A DNA stretch of 64,000 nt. Source: CAZEGV01 sp964511645 (lineage in GTDB: Bacteria; Bacteroidota; Bacteroidia; Cytophagales; JAAEPT01). Every line of letters begins with the position of its first letter. Position 1 is the stretch's first letter. The stretch spans positions 1 through 64,000 of the forward strand of contig CAZEGV010000004.1 in assembly GCA_964511645.1 (NCBI GenBank), given 5' to 3'. Shown here one piece after another: positions 8,409 through 17,441 of this stretch. Position numbers and translations under genes: made by a program. Below the pieces are notes generated by a model. It was not told the DNA's origin and ran no database searches. It saw only the letters and a program-made list of their open reading frames with translations.

Positions 8409-9662
8409 TTAACGTGTTCTAATCGCTTTCACAAATACCCCCTGACTATCTTTTGTGTCATAAATCTCAATAATCCCTTCAGCATCCAATCCTCTTGCGA
8501 TAGAATAAGCTGGACCAAAGGCATAACCTTTTTTCGGTAAATCAGATTTTACAAAATGTTGTAAGTCAACAAAACCACTTGATTTGCTTTCTACTTCTTT
8601 TAACTCTTTCACCAAACCTTCTTTAGATATAATATTAAAAGCATCAAGTGACACTTCTTTTACTGGCTGTGGTTTCTTCTCTACTACTTGTTGAACAGAA
8701 GCTGCTGGAGTTATTACTTCTTTAACTTCAGTTATTGGGTTTAGCTTTACACTAATTGGTTTAGCAACTGTTACTTTCTTTACTTGAGCCTGTGGCTTAA
8801 TTTTAACAACTTTTACTTTTGCTGTTTTTTTCTTTACCGCTTTGGTTGTAGCTACTACTTTTTTAGGTTTAGCGGTAGGTGTACTTTTCTTCACTATACT
8901 TGTTGTGGGTTTTACTACTTGTTTTGAAATAACTGCAGTTACCTCTTTAGCTAATTTCTCAGCATCTTTTAAGTCCTTAGAAGAAGGGAATCCAGCATAA
9001 TGCATGTCATTTAATTCCTTCCACTTATTCAATACTTTTTTATTTGGGAATGCTAGATCTAATATTTTGGTATTATTTAATAAGTCTCTAAGCTCTTCCT
9101 TAGTGGTTAGTGAAATACTTAAGTCTATCAATCCGTTAGACGTTCTTTCTTTAACATGCCCAGAGATTATCTTTTTTGATTTTGATTCCCACCATTTTGA
9201 TCCTTCTCCTTCTGCACAAAATTTACTTAGGCTATTTCTAATTGCAACTTCTAGTTGGTTGACAAGTGGGGAGATTGATAATGAAACGTGGTCAGAAACT
9301 TCGTCTACTAATAATTGAATATTTGTAAATCCTAGTTTTTTACGGACATGAGTTAATAAATCATGGCGAAATGAGTCTAGTTTGGCTAAACTTGTACTTG
9401 ATAAACTAATAATAAAATGCTCGCTTCCTTTTGAAGTTTCTTGTATTTTTAAGTTAATCCCTAGCTTTTTATCTTGTATAACACTTTCTTTGGTGGTGTT
9501 TTTTAAAACTGCATTAGTCCATAATTTGTCTGAGTAGCACAATGCCATTGCTAATGATCTGAATGTTTTAATTTCTGATTTCCCTGATGTGTCAGAGATC
9601 AATATTTCGTATTGGAATGTTTGGTTTTTGTTTATCATAGCTTTTTTTTTAGACTTGCTCAC
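8409..9662 (-). CDS. Protein of unknown function with lysine-rich, histone-H1-like middle
   Basis: I do not recognise the family of this 417-residue protein. The first 230 residues look globular and mixed alpha/beta. Residues of about 245-300 are a low-complexity Lys/Val/Ala/Thr segment (KKVVATTKAVKKKTAKVKV), like the basic tails of histone-H1-like DNA-binding proteins. The last 60 residues (LQHFVKSDLPKKGYAF to FVKAIRTR) look like a compact, possibly winged-helix end. There is no signal peptide, so it should be cytoplasmic. A nucleic-acid-binding role is inference from the basic linker only. The start could also be the internal ATG at 9638 (MINKNQTFQY). It converges on the E2 gene. Confidence 0.7.
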   Translation of the reverse strand: MSKSKKKAMINKNQTFQYEILISDTSGKSEIKTFRSLAMALCYSDKLWTNAVLKNTTKESVIQDKKLGINLKIQETSKGSEHFIISLSSTSLAKLDSFRHDLLTHVRKKLGFTNIQLLVDEVSDHVSLSISPLVNQLEVAIRNSLSKFCAEGEGSKWWESKSKKIISGHVKERTSNGLIDLSISLTTKEELRDLLNNTKILDLAFPNKKVLNKWKELNDMHYAGFPSSKDLKDAEKLAKEVTAVISKQVVKPTTSIVKKSTPTAKPKKVVATTKAVKKKTAKVKVVKIKPQAQVKKVTVAKPISVKLNPITEVKEVITPAASVQQVVEKKPQPVKEVSLDAFNIISKEGLVKELKEVESKSSGFVDLQHFVKSDLPKKGYAFGPAYSIARGLDAEGIIEIYDTKDSQGVFVKAIRTR

Positions 9663-9723
9663 TTGAACAGCTTTTCAAAATAAGTATAATATTTAATTTA
9701 ACCAAGAAAAATAGGATAGAAAT

Positions 9724-9808
9724 GGCTTAGGGATTGACGTGGAAATCCTTCCCGATTTTTTTTCGGGAAGATTGGGAACAAAAAGCCCGACCGACAGGGA
9801 AGCCCCCA
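9724..9808 (-). repeat. Dispersed structured element, copy B
   Basis: Minus-strand copy. GGCTT near 9802-9806 pairs with AAGCC at 9724-9728. The central hairpin is TTCCCGA / TCGGGAA and the core is GGTCGGGCT. Its 5' end follows the stop of the minus-strand DUF5686 gene by about 15 bases. Confidence 0.75.
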
Positions 9809-9823
9809 ATTTTCAAATCTAAA

Positions 9824-12292
9824 CTACAAAGTAACCAAGATAGCTGCTTTTATAGTTAAATTTTGTGCTTTGGGTAGGTCTGTATAACTCAGCCTGTGAT
9901 AGATTTGTACACGTAAGAATTTAAAAATATTTTCTAATCCATAACCAATTTCAGCATAAGGCTTAGCTTCCAATGTGTTCAATTTCAAATTTCCAGATGC
10001 ATCTAGCTTTTTATTGATTTCAGATAGCCCTCCCCAAACAATATTGGAGGTCATTACGGCACGCCACTTAAGCTTTTTGATTAAAGGAATTCTATTCATA
10101 AAAAATCCATCAAATCGATGAACGTGAGTAAACTGAATATATTCATCTGAAGCAAATTCAAAAAAGTTCATTGTATTATTGGCATATACCGAATAGAAAG
10201 GGGTAGGGTTTCCTAAATGAACTTTGAGTAAATGTAAAGGTACGGGATTGAAAATTTTACCTCCTTTAATCCAAAATTTAGTTCTCCCGAATCCTCCTAA
10301 GCCTATTTTCTTAAACACAGTCAAGTCCAACCTGTGGTATTCTAAATCACTACCTAATACTCCGCTTGCTCCATAGGTATAGTCAAGGTCAAAAGTAGGC
10401 CATTTGGAACCTCCCAGACGCTTTCTATTGATTCCATTTACAGCATAAACTTCATTCTTGGCAAATCTTAAGCTTGTTACTATTTCGTTGGTTGTTAGGT
10501 TTGATTTGATTTCTGATTGGTTATTTGGGTTATGATAGGCGTAGTTAAATAAAGGGCTTTTTTCGTTATGTTTTAATTTTATTTTGGTAGAGAAATGCCT
10601 ATTTAGCTGTCTGTAAATAGATACACTTTGCTCATTGTTCCACATTGCACCGCTCTGAGTCCCCCATTTTGTAAAGATATCAAAAAGCTCACTTTGTACT
10701 AAACCTGTAATGCCTAATAAGTCTATTTCATTTTTGGATGCAAATTGTAATTCTGTCCATGGTTTTCTGTGTACAATAATCTTAACTTTTGCTCCATACT
10801 TCCAAGCATTGTCTCCTGTTCCGTAAGCTGTATATCCTTGTAGTTGTATGTTGCTACTGAATTCATTAAATGTTTTAAAACCTAATCTTAAGCGATGTTT
10901 TTCAATAGTATTATAGGCGTACAATCTACTGTATGTCCCTAACCATATTTTTTTGTTTAATATTGGGTAACGTCCACCAAATACGGCATCTATGATGTCT
11001 AAATATGATTTCACAATTGGTGAATCACTTACTTCTTTTACTAATTCATTTGCACGAAGTTCATCGGCAGTAAGGGAATCTGCTCTGTTTTCTTTCCAAA
11101 ATTTTTCTGATTTATCTCTTCTGTCATCTGCCAAATCAAGACCATATTCAAAGTGTTTATCAGGAAACTCATCTATCAATTTAACATTTGAATAAGCGGT
11201 ACGGGTTCTTATAAGTAAACCTGTCATGTTTTTACTCAGCTCCTTCACTCCTACTTCTAGGTAAGTGTCTTTAGGGAACCAAAAACTTTCTTCTGATTTT
11301 TTCCATTCCCTATTGATTGAGAGTTTGTCGATAAAATTAAGATTAGCCGTTTCCTGTAGCTTCATTTCTAACCTACGGATTGCATAATCACTATAACCGA
11401 TATACATCTCACCAACAAAAGCTAAGTCTTGGGCTCTTTTGGGTCTAAATTTGATATAATAGACGGAATCTCCTTGATATATTATACTTGTATCTAGTAG
11501 CATGTATTTATAATTAGATTTCCAAAAGGCCGATACTGGTGAGAGTAATTCTTTTCCAAATGCTGTAATCGTATTGTCGTACAAATTAAATTGCTGATAT
11601 GATGCTCCTACAAATTGAGATACCAAACCACCGTCTTCAATCCCTAAACCACTTGCTTTGGTGGCTACTACGGTTTCTTTTTGAGTGTAAGGGTTGTTTT
11701 TAGCTGAAAATTTTGACACTGTTTCAAAGATGTAAATTGGTAACAAGTCATTTCCATCTTCATCCTTTAGCAAGTCTAACTCTTGTACAGCCTCTCCTAT
11801 TTTTTGTAAGATTTTTTTTTCTTTAAATTTTTCGGTGATATTATCTGCGTCAACTTCTATCCTACTGTAACTATCATATTTATAACCCGATGACTTACTA
11901 TAATCATTTTGTTTTTTATATCTGTTAATCTCTCTTAATACATTAAAAGCAGGGTTCTCGGCAGCCACTAAAACTACTTTCTCTAATTCTACGGCATCTT
12001 CTCCTGTGTAAATGTCAATTATCTGAATAGACTCATTCGTTACGTAAATAGATTTAGGTTTTATTCCAAAGGCAAGTACCCGCAAGCTATCATCTCCAGA
12101 TGGCAATGAGATGCTGTACTTCCCATCTATATCAGTTTGGGTAGTTTTACTTGTTTTTACAGATTTGATTGTAGCAAATGGCAAAGTAGATTCTCCATCT
12201 TGGGCATATACCACACCTGATACGTTCACCTGAGCCAAAGAAGCTAGAGATACGCAAAAAATAGCTATAATTAATAATACTTGTTTTCTCAT
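9824..12292 (-). CDS. DUF5686 family outer-membrane protein with CarboxypepD_reg domain
   Basis: This 822-residue protein belongs to the Bacteroidota DUF5686 family of predicted outer-membrane barrels. The start at 12292 (MRKQVLLIIAIFCVSLAS) gives a signal peptide. Residues of about 23-105 are a carboxypeptidase-regulatory-like beta domain (VSGVVYAQDGESTLPFATI), common at the N-terminus of exported Bacteroidota proteins. The remainder is rich in amphipathic beta strands and ends in LTIKAAILVTL. The function is not established. Its ATG overlaps the trmH stop by 4 bases (ATGA), so it is translationally coupled in a parC-trmH-DUF5686 operon. A more divergent relative is at 53262. Confidence 0.85.
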   Translation of the reverse strand: MRKQVLLIIAIFCVSLASLAQVNVSGVVYAQDGESTLPFATIKSVKTSKTTQTDIDGKYSISLPSGDDSLRVLAFGIKPKSIYVTNESIQIIDIYTGEDAVELEKVVLVAAENPAFNVLREINRYKKQNDYSKSSGYKYDSYSRIEVDADNITEKFKEKKILQKIGEAVQELDLLKDEDGNDLLPIYIFETVSKFSAKNNPYTQKETVVATKASGLGIEDGGLVSQFVGASYQQFNLYDNTITAFGKELLSPVSAFWKSNYKYMLLDTSIIYQGDSVYYIKFRPKRAQDLAFVGEMYIGYSDYAIRRLEMKLQETANLNFIDKLSINREWKKSEESFWFPKDTYLEVGVKELSKNMTGLLIRTRTAYSNVKLIDEFPDKHFEYGLDLADDRRDKSEKFWKENRADSLTADELRANELVKEVSDSPIVKSYLDIIDAVFGGRYPILNKKIWLGTYSRLYAYNTIEKHRLRLGFKTFNEFSSNIQLQGYTAYGTGDNAWKYGAKVKIIVHRKPWTELQFASKNEIDLLGITGLVQSELFDIFTKWGTQSGAMWNNEQSVSIYRQLNRHFSTKIKLKHNEKSPLFNYAYHNPNNQSEIKSNLTTNEIVTSLRFAKNEVYAVNGINRKRLGGSKWPTFDLDYTYGASGVLGSDLEYHRLDLTVFKKIGLGGFGRTKFWIKGGKIFNPVPLHLLKVHLGNPTPFYSVYANNTMNFFEFASDEYIQFTHVHRFDGFFMNRIPLIKKLKWRAVMTSNIVWGGLSEINKKLDASGNLKLNTLEAKPYAEIGYGLENIFKFLRVQIYHRLSYTDLPKAQNLTIKAAILVTL

Positions 12293-12951
12293 TTTTCCAA
12301 AAACTGTTCTTCCAGTTGAGCAGCACTTTTTACTATTCTTTTGTACCACTTCAAAGTTAACTCTTTTCTTTCCTCTTCCGAAAGATAAAAATTAATTTTT
12401 TCATTTCTCATCTTAAAAGACAAGTGTTGCATACAAAGGGCCGCACTTACCGAGATATTAAAACTTTCGGTAAAGCCATACATAGGGATTTTTACAAACT
12501 CATCTGCCTCAGTTCTCACCTCATCGCTAATACCTTCTTGCTCTGTACCAAAGACCAAAGCAAAAGGTGTAGACACGTCAAAATCATCCAAATCTATATC
12601 ATCAGTATGTGGAGTGGTGGCTACAATTCTATAACCTTTCTTTTTGAGTTTCTGTAAGGTTTCTACCGTTGCACTTTCTTTATTTTCGTTACTGTATTGA
12701 TGTAAATCAATCCATTTGGAAGACCCTAGCACAACTTTAGGATTCAATTCGTACTTGAATTTATTTTCGATAACATGTAAATCCTGTACTCCAAAACAAT
12801 CACACGTTCTGATTACAGCACTAGCATTATGGGGCTGAAAAATATCTTCTAGCACAATAGTCATGTGACGTGTACGCTGAGATAAAACTTTTTGTATTTT
12901 ACCTTTTTTATTGTCTGTAATAAATGTTGCCAAGTATTCTGTAAATGTCAT
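12289..12951 (-). CDS. trmH: tRNA (guanosine-2'-O-)-methyltransferase, SpoU/TrmH family
   Basis: A SPOUT-class 2'-O-methyltransferase (220 aa), predicted to methylate G18 in the tRNA D-loop using SAM in the cytoplasm. The three SpoU motifs are visible: NASAVIRTCDCFGVQ near residues 42-56, LVFGTEQEGIS near 132-142, and IPMYGFTESFNISVSAAL near 155-172, which forms the trefoil-knot SAM site. Length and the lack of an N-terminal substrate-binding domain fit TrmH rather than RlmB. It follows parC by 11 bases and overlaps the next gene by 4. Confidence 0.88.
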   Translation of the reverse strand: MTFTEYLATFITDNKKGKIQKVLSQRTRHMTIVLEDIFQPHNASAVIRTCDCFGVQDLHVIENKFKYELNPKVVLGSSKWIDLHQYSNENKESATVETLQKLKKKGYRIVATTPHTDDIDLDDFDVSTPFALVFGTEQEGISDEVRTEADEFVKIPMYGFTESFNISVSAALCMQHLSFKMRNEKINFYLSEEERKELTLKWYKRIVKSAAQLEEQFLEK

Positions 12952-12962
12952 CTTAGAACTAT

Positions 12963-15683
12963 TTAAAACAAGCTTGTTTGCCCATTATCATCTCCTACAT
13001 CCTTCTTTTTTGGCGACAAGTCTATTGTGTCTCCTGTTTCAATTCTCTTTTCTTCTTTTTTTGCTTCCGCTAAAATGTCAGATTTGGATTTTTCTTCTTG
13101 TTTAGTTTCAGGCTTAACTACTTTCTCAGCTTTGGTTACTGATTGAATTTCCTCAGCTGAAGCCTCTTCTCTCTCTTCCTCTTGAGGTGATAGTAGCTCT
13201 ACTTTTACAACCTTCTCATTACTTAGCTTGTTACCAATTGCCTTCCATCCTTTTACGTCTATAATAGACACTAAACTAAGTTCTTGAGTATCATGCTTAC
13301 GTCCGTCTCGGTAAGTAAGCGACACTATGGGATTAACATGAGCCGACACTACAAGTGCTTTGGAGCTATTCTCATCCGTCACAAGGCTAAATTTCTTATT
13401 TGCAGTAGTAGTTTCTATCTTGAACCTTTTGACATAATGATTTTTACTCCCTCCATCATAATGCACCATAGAGAATACTTTATCTAAAGAAAAACGTGTA
13501 ATCAACAAGAGATTTTTATTGTCATATCGGTTCACCAAATCATAAGAACTTAATTCATAATCTCCATTTTTGTAGAATGCAATAATATGATCATCTCCAT
13601 CAAATTCACCTACATAAATTCCTCTATTTTCGGTATTGATCCTACCTACCGTATCATCATACCAAATTTTAATTCCCGACAAGGTAGACACTCCTTTAGA
13701 TTTTTGTTCCACTCTACGCACAGGGTATTTCGTCAATCTATTTCCTCCAGCTCCTCTTCCTTTTATCGCTAAATTTTTAAAATCAAAATCAAACACTTTT
13801 TTCTTTGCTGTACAGCCAGAAGTCAGATAAGTTGTAATTATTTCTGCCTCTCCATTAGGGTTTGCAGAGAAATAAAGCACTTTAGAGCGGGCATTCCCTT
13901 TGGTCAAATCATATTCTTTATCTCTAGTAATACTCGTAACGGCAAACCGCTTGACCATTGTAGCTCCATTACCTCCTTCTAAATATGCCAGATTATACAC
14001 CATTCGATCATCCCCTTTTTTCCATACCTGAGCATGAATGATGTCTTTTCCTACAAAAGTTTTGTCAGAAATACGTGTGACCATCATTTTTCCATCCTTA
14101 CGGAAAACAACAATATCATCAATATCTGAACAATCACTCACAAACTCATCTTTCTTTAAAGACATCCCTACAAACCCTTCTTTATAATTGACATAAAGCT
14201 TGGCATTATTAGCTACTACCCGCTTAGCCGATATGGCTTCAAACTCTGTAAGAATAGTTTTACGTTGCTTATCCTTACCAAACTTATCAAGTAAGTTTTG
14301 ATAGTAAGCGATAGTATAATCTATAATATTAGCTAAGTTATACTCTACCTTATCAATTTCCTCTTGTAAAGTAATCATTCTTTCGTCTTCACGTTTGATG
14401 TCTACACGGGTAATTGAGCTTAAAGGCTTATCTACTAACTTTTTGAAATCTTCTGGTTGAATTTCTCTATAAAACTGCGATAAGTATTTATCAAATAGCT
14501 CATAAAGCACTTTTACAGTATCGTCAAATGTAGAAGAGCCTTCATATCTAGCATCTTTGTACATACCATCTACTATAAATATCTTTAGTAAGGTTGTAAA
14601 AAAAATTCTTTCTTGTAATTCTAATTTTTTAATTTCTAACTCACGTCTCAATAAATCTACCGTCTGCTCGGTACAGATCCTTAACATCTCACTAGACCCC
14701 ATAAACACGGGTTTATCATCAATAATTACACAATTATTGGGAGATATAGACACTTCGCAATCAGTAAAGGCATATAAGGCATCTATCATCACATCTGGCG
14801 AAACCCCTGTACCTAACTGAATCTCTAACTCAACGTATTTGGCAGTATTGTCTATTACCTTTTTGATTTTGATTTTTCCTTGGTCATTGGCTCTAATGAT
14901 AGAGTCAATCATACCCGATGTATTTATACCATAAGGGACACTTTTAACTAAAATCGTTTTTTTATCGGCAATTTCAAGGTCTGCCCTAACCCTTATTTTC
15001 CCTCCTTTGAGTCCGTCATTATAGTTAGAGACATCTGCTGTACCTCCTGTCGAAAAATCTGGATATATTTTAGGCTTCTTTCCTTTTAGTACCGCAATAG
15101 AGCCTTCACATATTTCACAGAAATTATGAGGCATTATTTTGGTAGCAAGACCTACAGCAATCCCCTCTACTCCTTGTGCAAGTATTAATGGAAACTTAAC
15201 GGGTAATCCTGTTGGTTCTTTTTTACGACCATCATAAGACAGTTGCCAGTCAGTAGTTTGAGGATTAAATACAATGGCGTGAGCAAGTTTAGACAAGCGA
15301 GCTTCTATATAACGAGCTGCTGCTGCTCTATCTCCTGTACGGGTATCTCCCCAGTTACCTTGGGTTTCTAATAATAAATCTTTTTGACCTAAGTTTACGA
15401 TAGCATCTCCAATAGCGGCATCTCCGTGCGGATGATACTGCATTGTATGCCCAATTACATTAGCTACTTTGTTGAACCTTCCATCATCCATTTCTTTCAT
15501 AGAGTGAAGAATACGGCGTTGTACAGGCTTAAGTCCATCTCCAATAGCTGGCACTGCTCGCTCCAAAATCACATACGAAGCATACTCCAAAAACCAATTT
15601 TCATACATCCCCGAAACGGGAACAACATGATGGATTTGTTCATCTTCTGAGTGGTCTAATTCATTTTCGTCAAACTCTGCCAT
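12963..15683 (-). CDS. parC: DNA topoisomerase IV subunit A
   Basis: The breakage-reunion subunit of topoisomerase IV (906 aa), which decatenates daughter chromosomes. The catalytic tyrosine is Y125 in AAARYIEARL, preceded by the conserved arginine. The winged-helix region contains QYHPHGDAAIGDA near 82-94. The N-terminal signature VSGMYENWFLEYASYVILERA is typical of flavobacterial ParC and unlike GyrA. A C-terminal beta-pinwheel-like region spans roughly 500-810, then an acidic/lysine-rich tail. The usual partner parE is not adjacent in this window. It leads a three-gene operon with trmH and the DUF5686 gene. Confidence 0.93.
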   Translation of the reverse strand: MAEFDENELDHSEDEQIHHVVPVSGMYENWFLEYASYVILERAVPAIGDGLKPVQRRILHSMKEMDDGRFNKVANVIGHTMQYHPHGDAAIGDAIVNLGQKDLLLETQGNWGDTRTGDRAAAARYIEARLSKLAHAIVFNPQTTDWQLSYDGRKKEPTGLPVKFPLILAQGVEGIAVGLATKIMPHNFCEICEGSIAVLKGKKPKIYPDFSTGGTADVSNYNDGLKGGKIRVRADLEIADKKTILVKSVPYGINTSGMIDSIIRANDQGKIKIKKVIDNTAKYVELEIQLGTGVSPDVMIDALYAFTDCEVSISPNNCVIIDDKPVFMGSSEMLRICTEQTVDLLRRELEIKKLELQERIFFTTLLKIFIVDGMYKDARYEGSSTFDDTVKVLYELFDKYLSQFYREIQPEDFKKLVDKPLSSITRVDIKREDERMITLQEEIDKVEYNLANIIDYTIAYYQNLLDKFGKDKQRKTILTEFEAISAKRVVANNAKLYVNYKEGFVGMSLKKDEFVSDCSDIDDIVVFRKDGKMMVTRISDKTFVGKDIIHAQVWKKGDDRMVYNLAYLEGGNGATMVKRFAVTSITRDKEYDLTKGNARSKVLYFSANPNGEAEIITTYLTSGCTAKKKVFDFDFKNLAIKGRGAGGNRLTKYPVRRVEQKSKGVSTLSGIKIWYDDTVGRINTENRGIYVGEFDGDDHIIAFYKNGDYELSSYDLVNRYDNKNLLLITRFSLDKVFSMVHYDGGSKNHYVKRFKIETTTANKKFSLVTDENSSKALVVSAHVNPIVSLTYRDGRKHDTQELSLVSIIDVKGWKAIGNKLSNEKVVKVELLSPQEEEREEASAEEIQSVTKAEKVVKPETKQEEKSKSDILAEAKKEEKRIETGDTIDLSPKKKDVGDDNGQTSLF

Positions 15684-15743
15684 AGAAATACCCTAAATTG
15701 TCTTAAATTGCGATAAATATATAAAATCAATCCTATAAGCACT

Positions 15744-16130
15744 ATGTTTCAGAAAGCATTATTATCCACAGTTTACGCAAGTCTCTTATTTTCATTCTTT
15801 ATATTATCTTCTTGTAGTAGTAAATATGAGCTGGAAGGCTTCGATAGTGAACTATGGAAAGCAGAACATAGCGGATGTAGAAGTCACCGCCTTGAGTTAG
15901 CAAAGGTGTTATTAAAGCATAAAAACGAGCTAATTGGCTTACCTAGTAGAGATAATCTAGCCTTACTTGGTAGACCTAACCAAAAGTCTTTGGGTAGAAA
16001 AATGAACAAAGTATATATCTATATAATTAGTCCTGATGAATCTTGCTCAAAAAACTCCTCCACACGAAAAAAAGCTTTACATGTAGAGCTAGAAGCTTTG
16101 GGTAGAATAAAGTTGATGATGATAAAGTAA
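15744..16130 (+). CDS. Small putative lipoprotein, unknown function
   Basis: A 128-residue protein with a lipoprotein signal peptide and lipobox-like LSSC followed by SSKYELEG, so the mature protein should be lipid-anchored at about Cys24. The mature part is mixed-charge with no recognised domain. WKAEHSGCRSHRLELA and GRPNQKSLGRK look like a conserved compact core. It is divergent from parC and ends one base before the convergent CPBP gene. Confidence 0.65.
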   Translation: MFQKALLSTVYASLLFSFFILSSCSSKYELEGFDSELWKAEHSGCRSHRLELAKVLLKHKNELIGLPSRDNLALLGRPNQKSLGRKMNKVYIYIISPDESCSKNSSTRKKALHVELEALGRIKLMMIK

Positions 16131-16690
16131 TTAAGACATCGGAAAATCCAACATCTCTCCCATTCCTATTGTAAATATCCATACTCCATAAAGAGAATGC
16201 TCTAAACTGGTCGGTACTATAGACTTTGTTTTGGAATAAGTATAGGGAAATAGTAGTCCGCCAAAAAAAGTAAAGGCTAAAACTAAGGCATTTACTACAA
16301 TCACCATCCATTTTTGATTAAACAATGATTCATACCTGTAAAAGAAAAATGTCCTATAAAGAAGCTCCTGAGGTAATACAGAAAATAAACTATAAATGAC
16401 AATGATCCCAAGCCACATCGGTATATTGTTAAGAGGAACAGTAAATAGTTTGTCAGGAATCGCAAGAAAAACATAAAGAAACAAGCCTACCCCTAAAAAC
16501 AAAAAACTTAACATTCTCTTAATTCCTTCAGAAGAAAATGTCCAATTATACAACCGATGCTTGTACATATAATACCCGCATATTATGATTGGAGGTAATA
16601 GTGCTAGTATTTTAGATAAATAGGAATGTCTAACAAAAGAAATAGCAGAGTTAGGACAAACAATCCTATTATTTCTAATACCCTAAGCAT
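16131..16690 (-). pseudogene. CPBP (CAAX protease-like) intramembrane protease, frameshifted
   Basis: The intact part (from 16568) encodes membrane segments and a CPBP-type motif QELLYR in LPQELLYRTFFFYRY, plus a second motif around SLEHSLYG. The frame is open upstream of 16568 and adds ILALLPPIIICGYYMYKHR, another membrane segment, but finds no start. In another frame ATG at 16688-16690 opens MLRVLEIIGLFVLTLLFLLL and stops just after DIPIYLKY. A -1 shift at the A4 run (16610-16613) joins them into one protein of about 186 residues, as if one A had been lost from AAAAA. The ATG overlaps the stop of the upstream methyltransferase by 8 bases, which supports it as the true start. Real mutation or assembly error cannot be told apart here. 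Confidence 0.65.
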
Positions 16691-17441
16691 TTCTACCTAT
16701 TATGTTGTCGCAAAATATTGCTGTGGCTATTCCTGCATTCAACGACTCCGCTCCGCCAATTCTAGGTATTGTCACTTTATTTGACACACAAGACATCAAC
16801 TCTTCGGACACTCCTTTTGACTCATTTCCAATAATAATAAAACCTCCTTTGTTACCTGAATTCATTTTATAAATACTTTCTCCTTCCAAATAAGCTGCGA
16901 CAATAAACTCGCCTTTATATTGAGTCAAAACTTCTTTTAAGTCTTCATAAAAAATAGTAACTCTTGAAAAACTTCCCATTGTAGCTGCAATTACTTTAGG
17001 GTTATAAACATCTACTGTTTCGGTAGAGCAAAGCACTTTTTTTATTCCGTACCAATCTGCTATTCTTAAAATTGTCCCCAAATTACCTGGGTCTCTGATG
17101 TCGTCCAGAACCAATACATACTCTCCTTTTTCATATGTAAAATCAATCTTTTCAGGCATCCTCACTACTGCCAAAGCAGATGAATTAGTCTCAAAAGTCC
17201 CTAACTTCTCTAGCTCTGATATTGTTACCACCGCAAGCTCTTGACTATTGCTTTTCTCTATCAAAACATGATGAAGAGTTTTGAACTCTTCTGTTACTAA
17301 TAATAAGTCAATATCTAGTGTAGAAAAACTTAATAATTCTAATACACTTTTTGTACCTTGCACGATAAAGGACTGATATTCTTTTCTAAATTTCTTACGC
17401 TGAAGAGAATTAATGATTTTAACTTGACGATTCGTAATCAT
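16683..17441 (-). CDS. SpoU-family RNA 2'-O-methyltransferase
   Basis: A 252-residue SPOUT methyltransferase with an N-terminal substrate-binding domain (FIVQGTKSVLELL, about 25-90) and a C-terminal knot. The motifs are LVLDDIRDPGNLGTILRIAD near 109-128, IIIGNESKGVS near 200-210, and IPRIGGAESLNAGIATAI near 223-240. The two-domain form matches rRNA methyltransferases of the RlmB/TsnR group; the target is not determined. Its last 8 bases overlap the ATG of the CPBP gene, so the two are probably coupled. Its 5' end is divergent from the Omp85 gene. Confidence 0.85.
   Translation of the reverse strand: MITNRQVKIINSLQRKKFRKEYQSFIVQGTKSVLELLSFSTLDIDLLLVTEEFKTLHHVLIEKSNSQELAVVTISELEKLGTFETNSSALAVVRMPEKIDFTYEKGEYVLVLDDIRDPGNLGTILRIADWYGIKKVLCSTETVDVYNPKVIAATMGSFSRVTIFYEDLKEVLTQYKGEFIVAAYLEGESIYKMNSGNKGGFIIIGNESKGVSEELMSCVSNKVTIPRIGGAESLNAGIATAIFCDNIIGRNA

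Noticed and set aside
16027..16311. 94-codon minus-strand frame
   Set aside because: Overlaps both the lipoprotein and the CPBP gene in another frame and has no support of its own.
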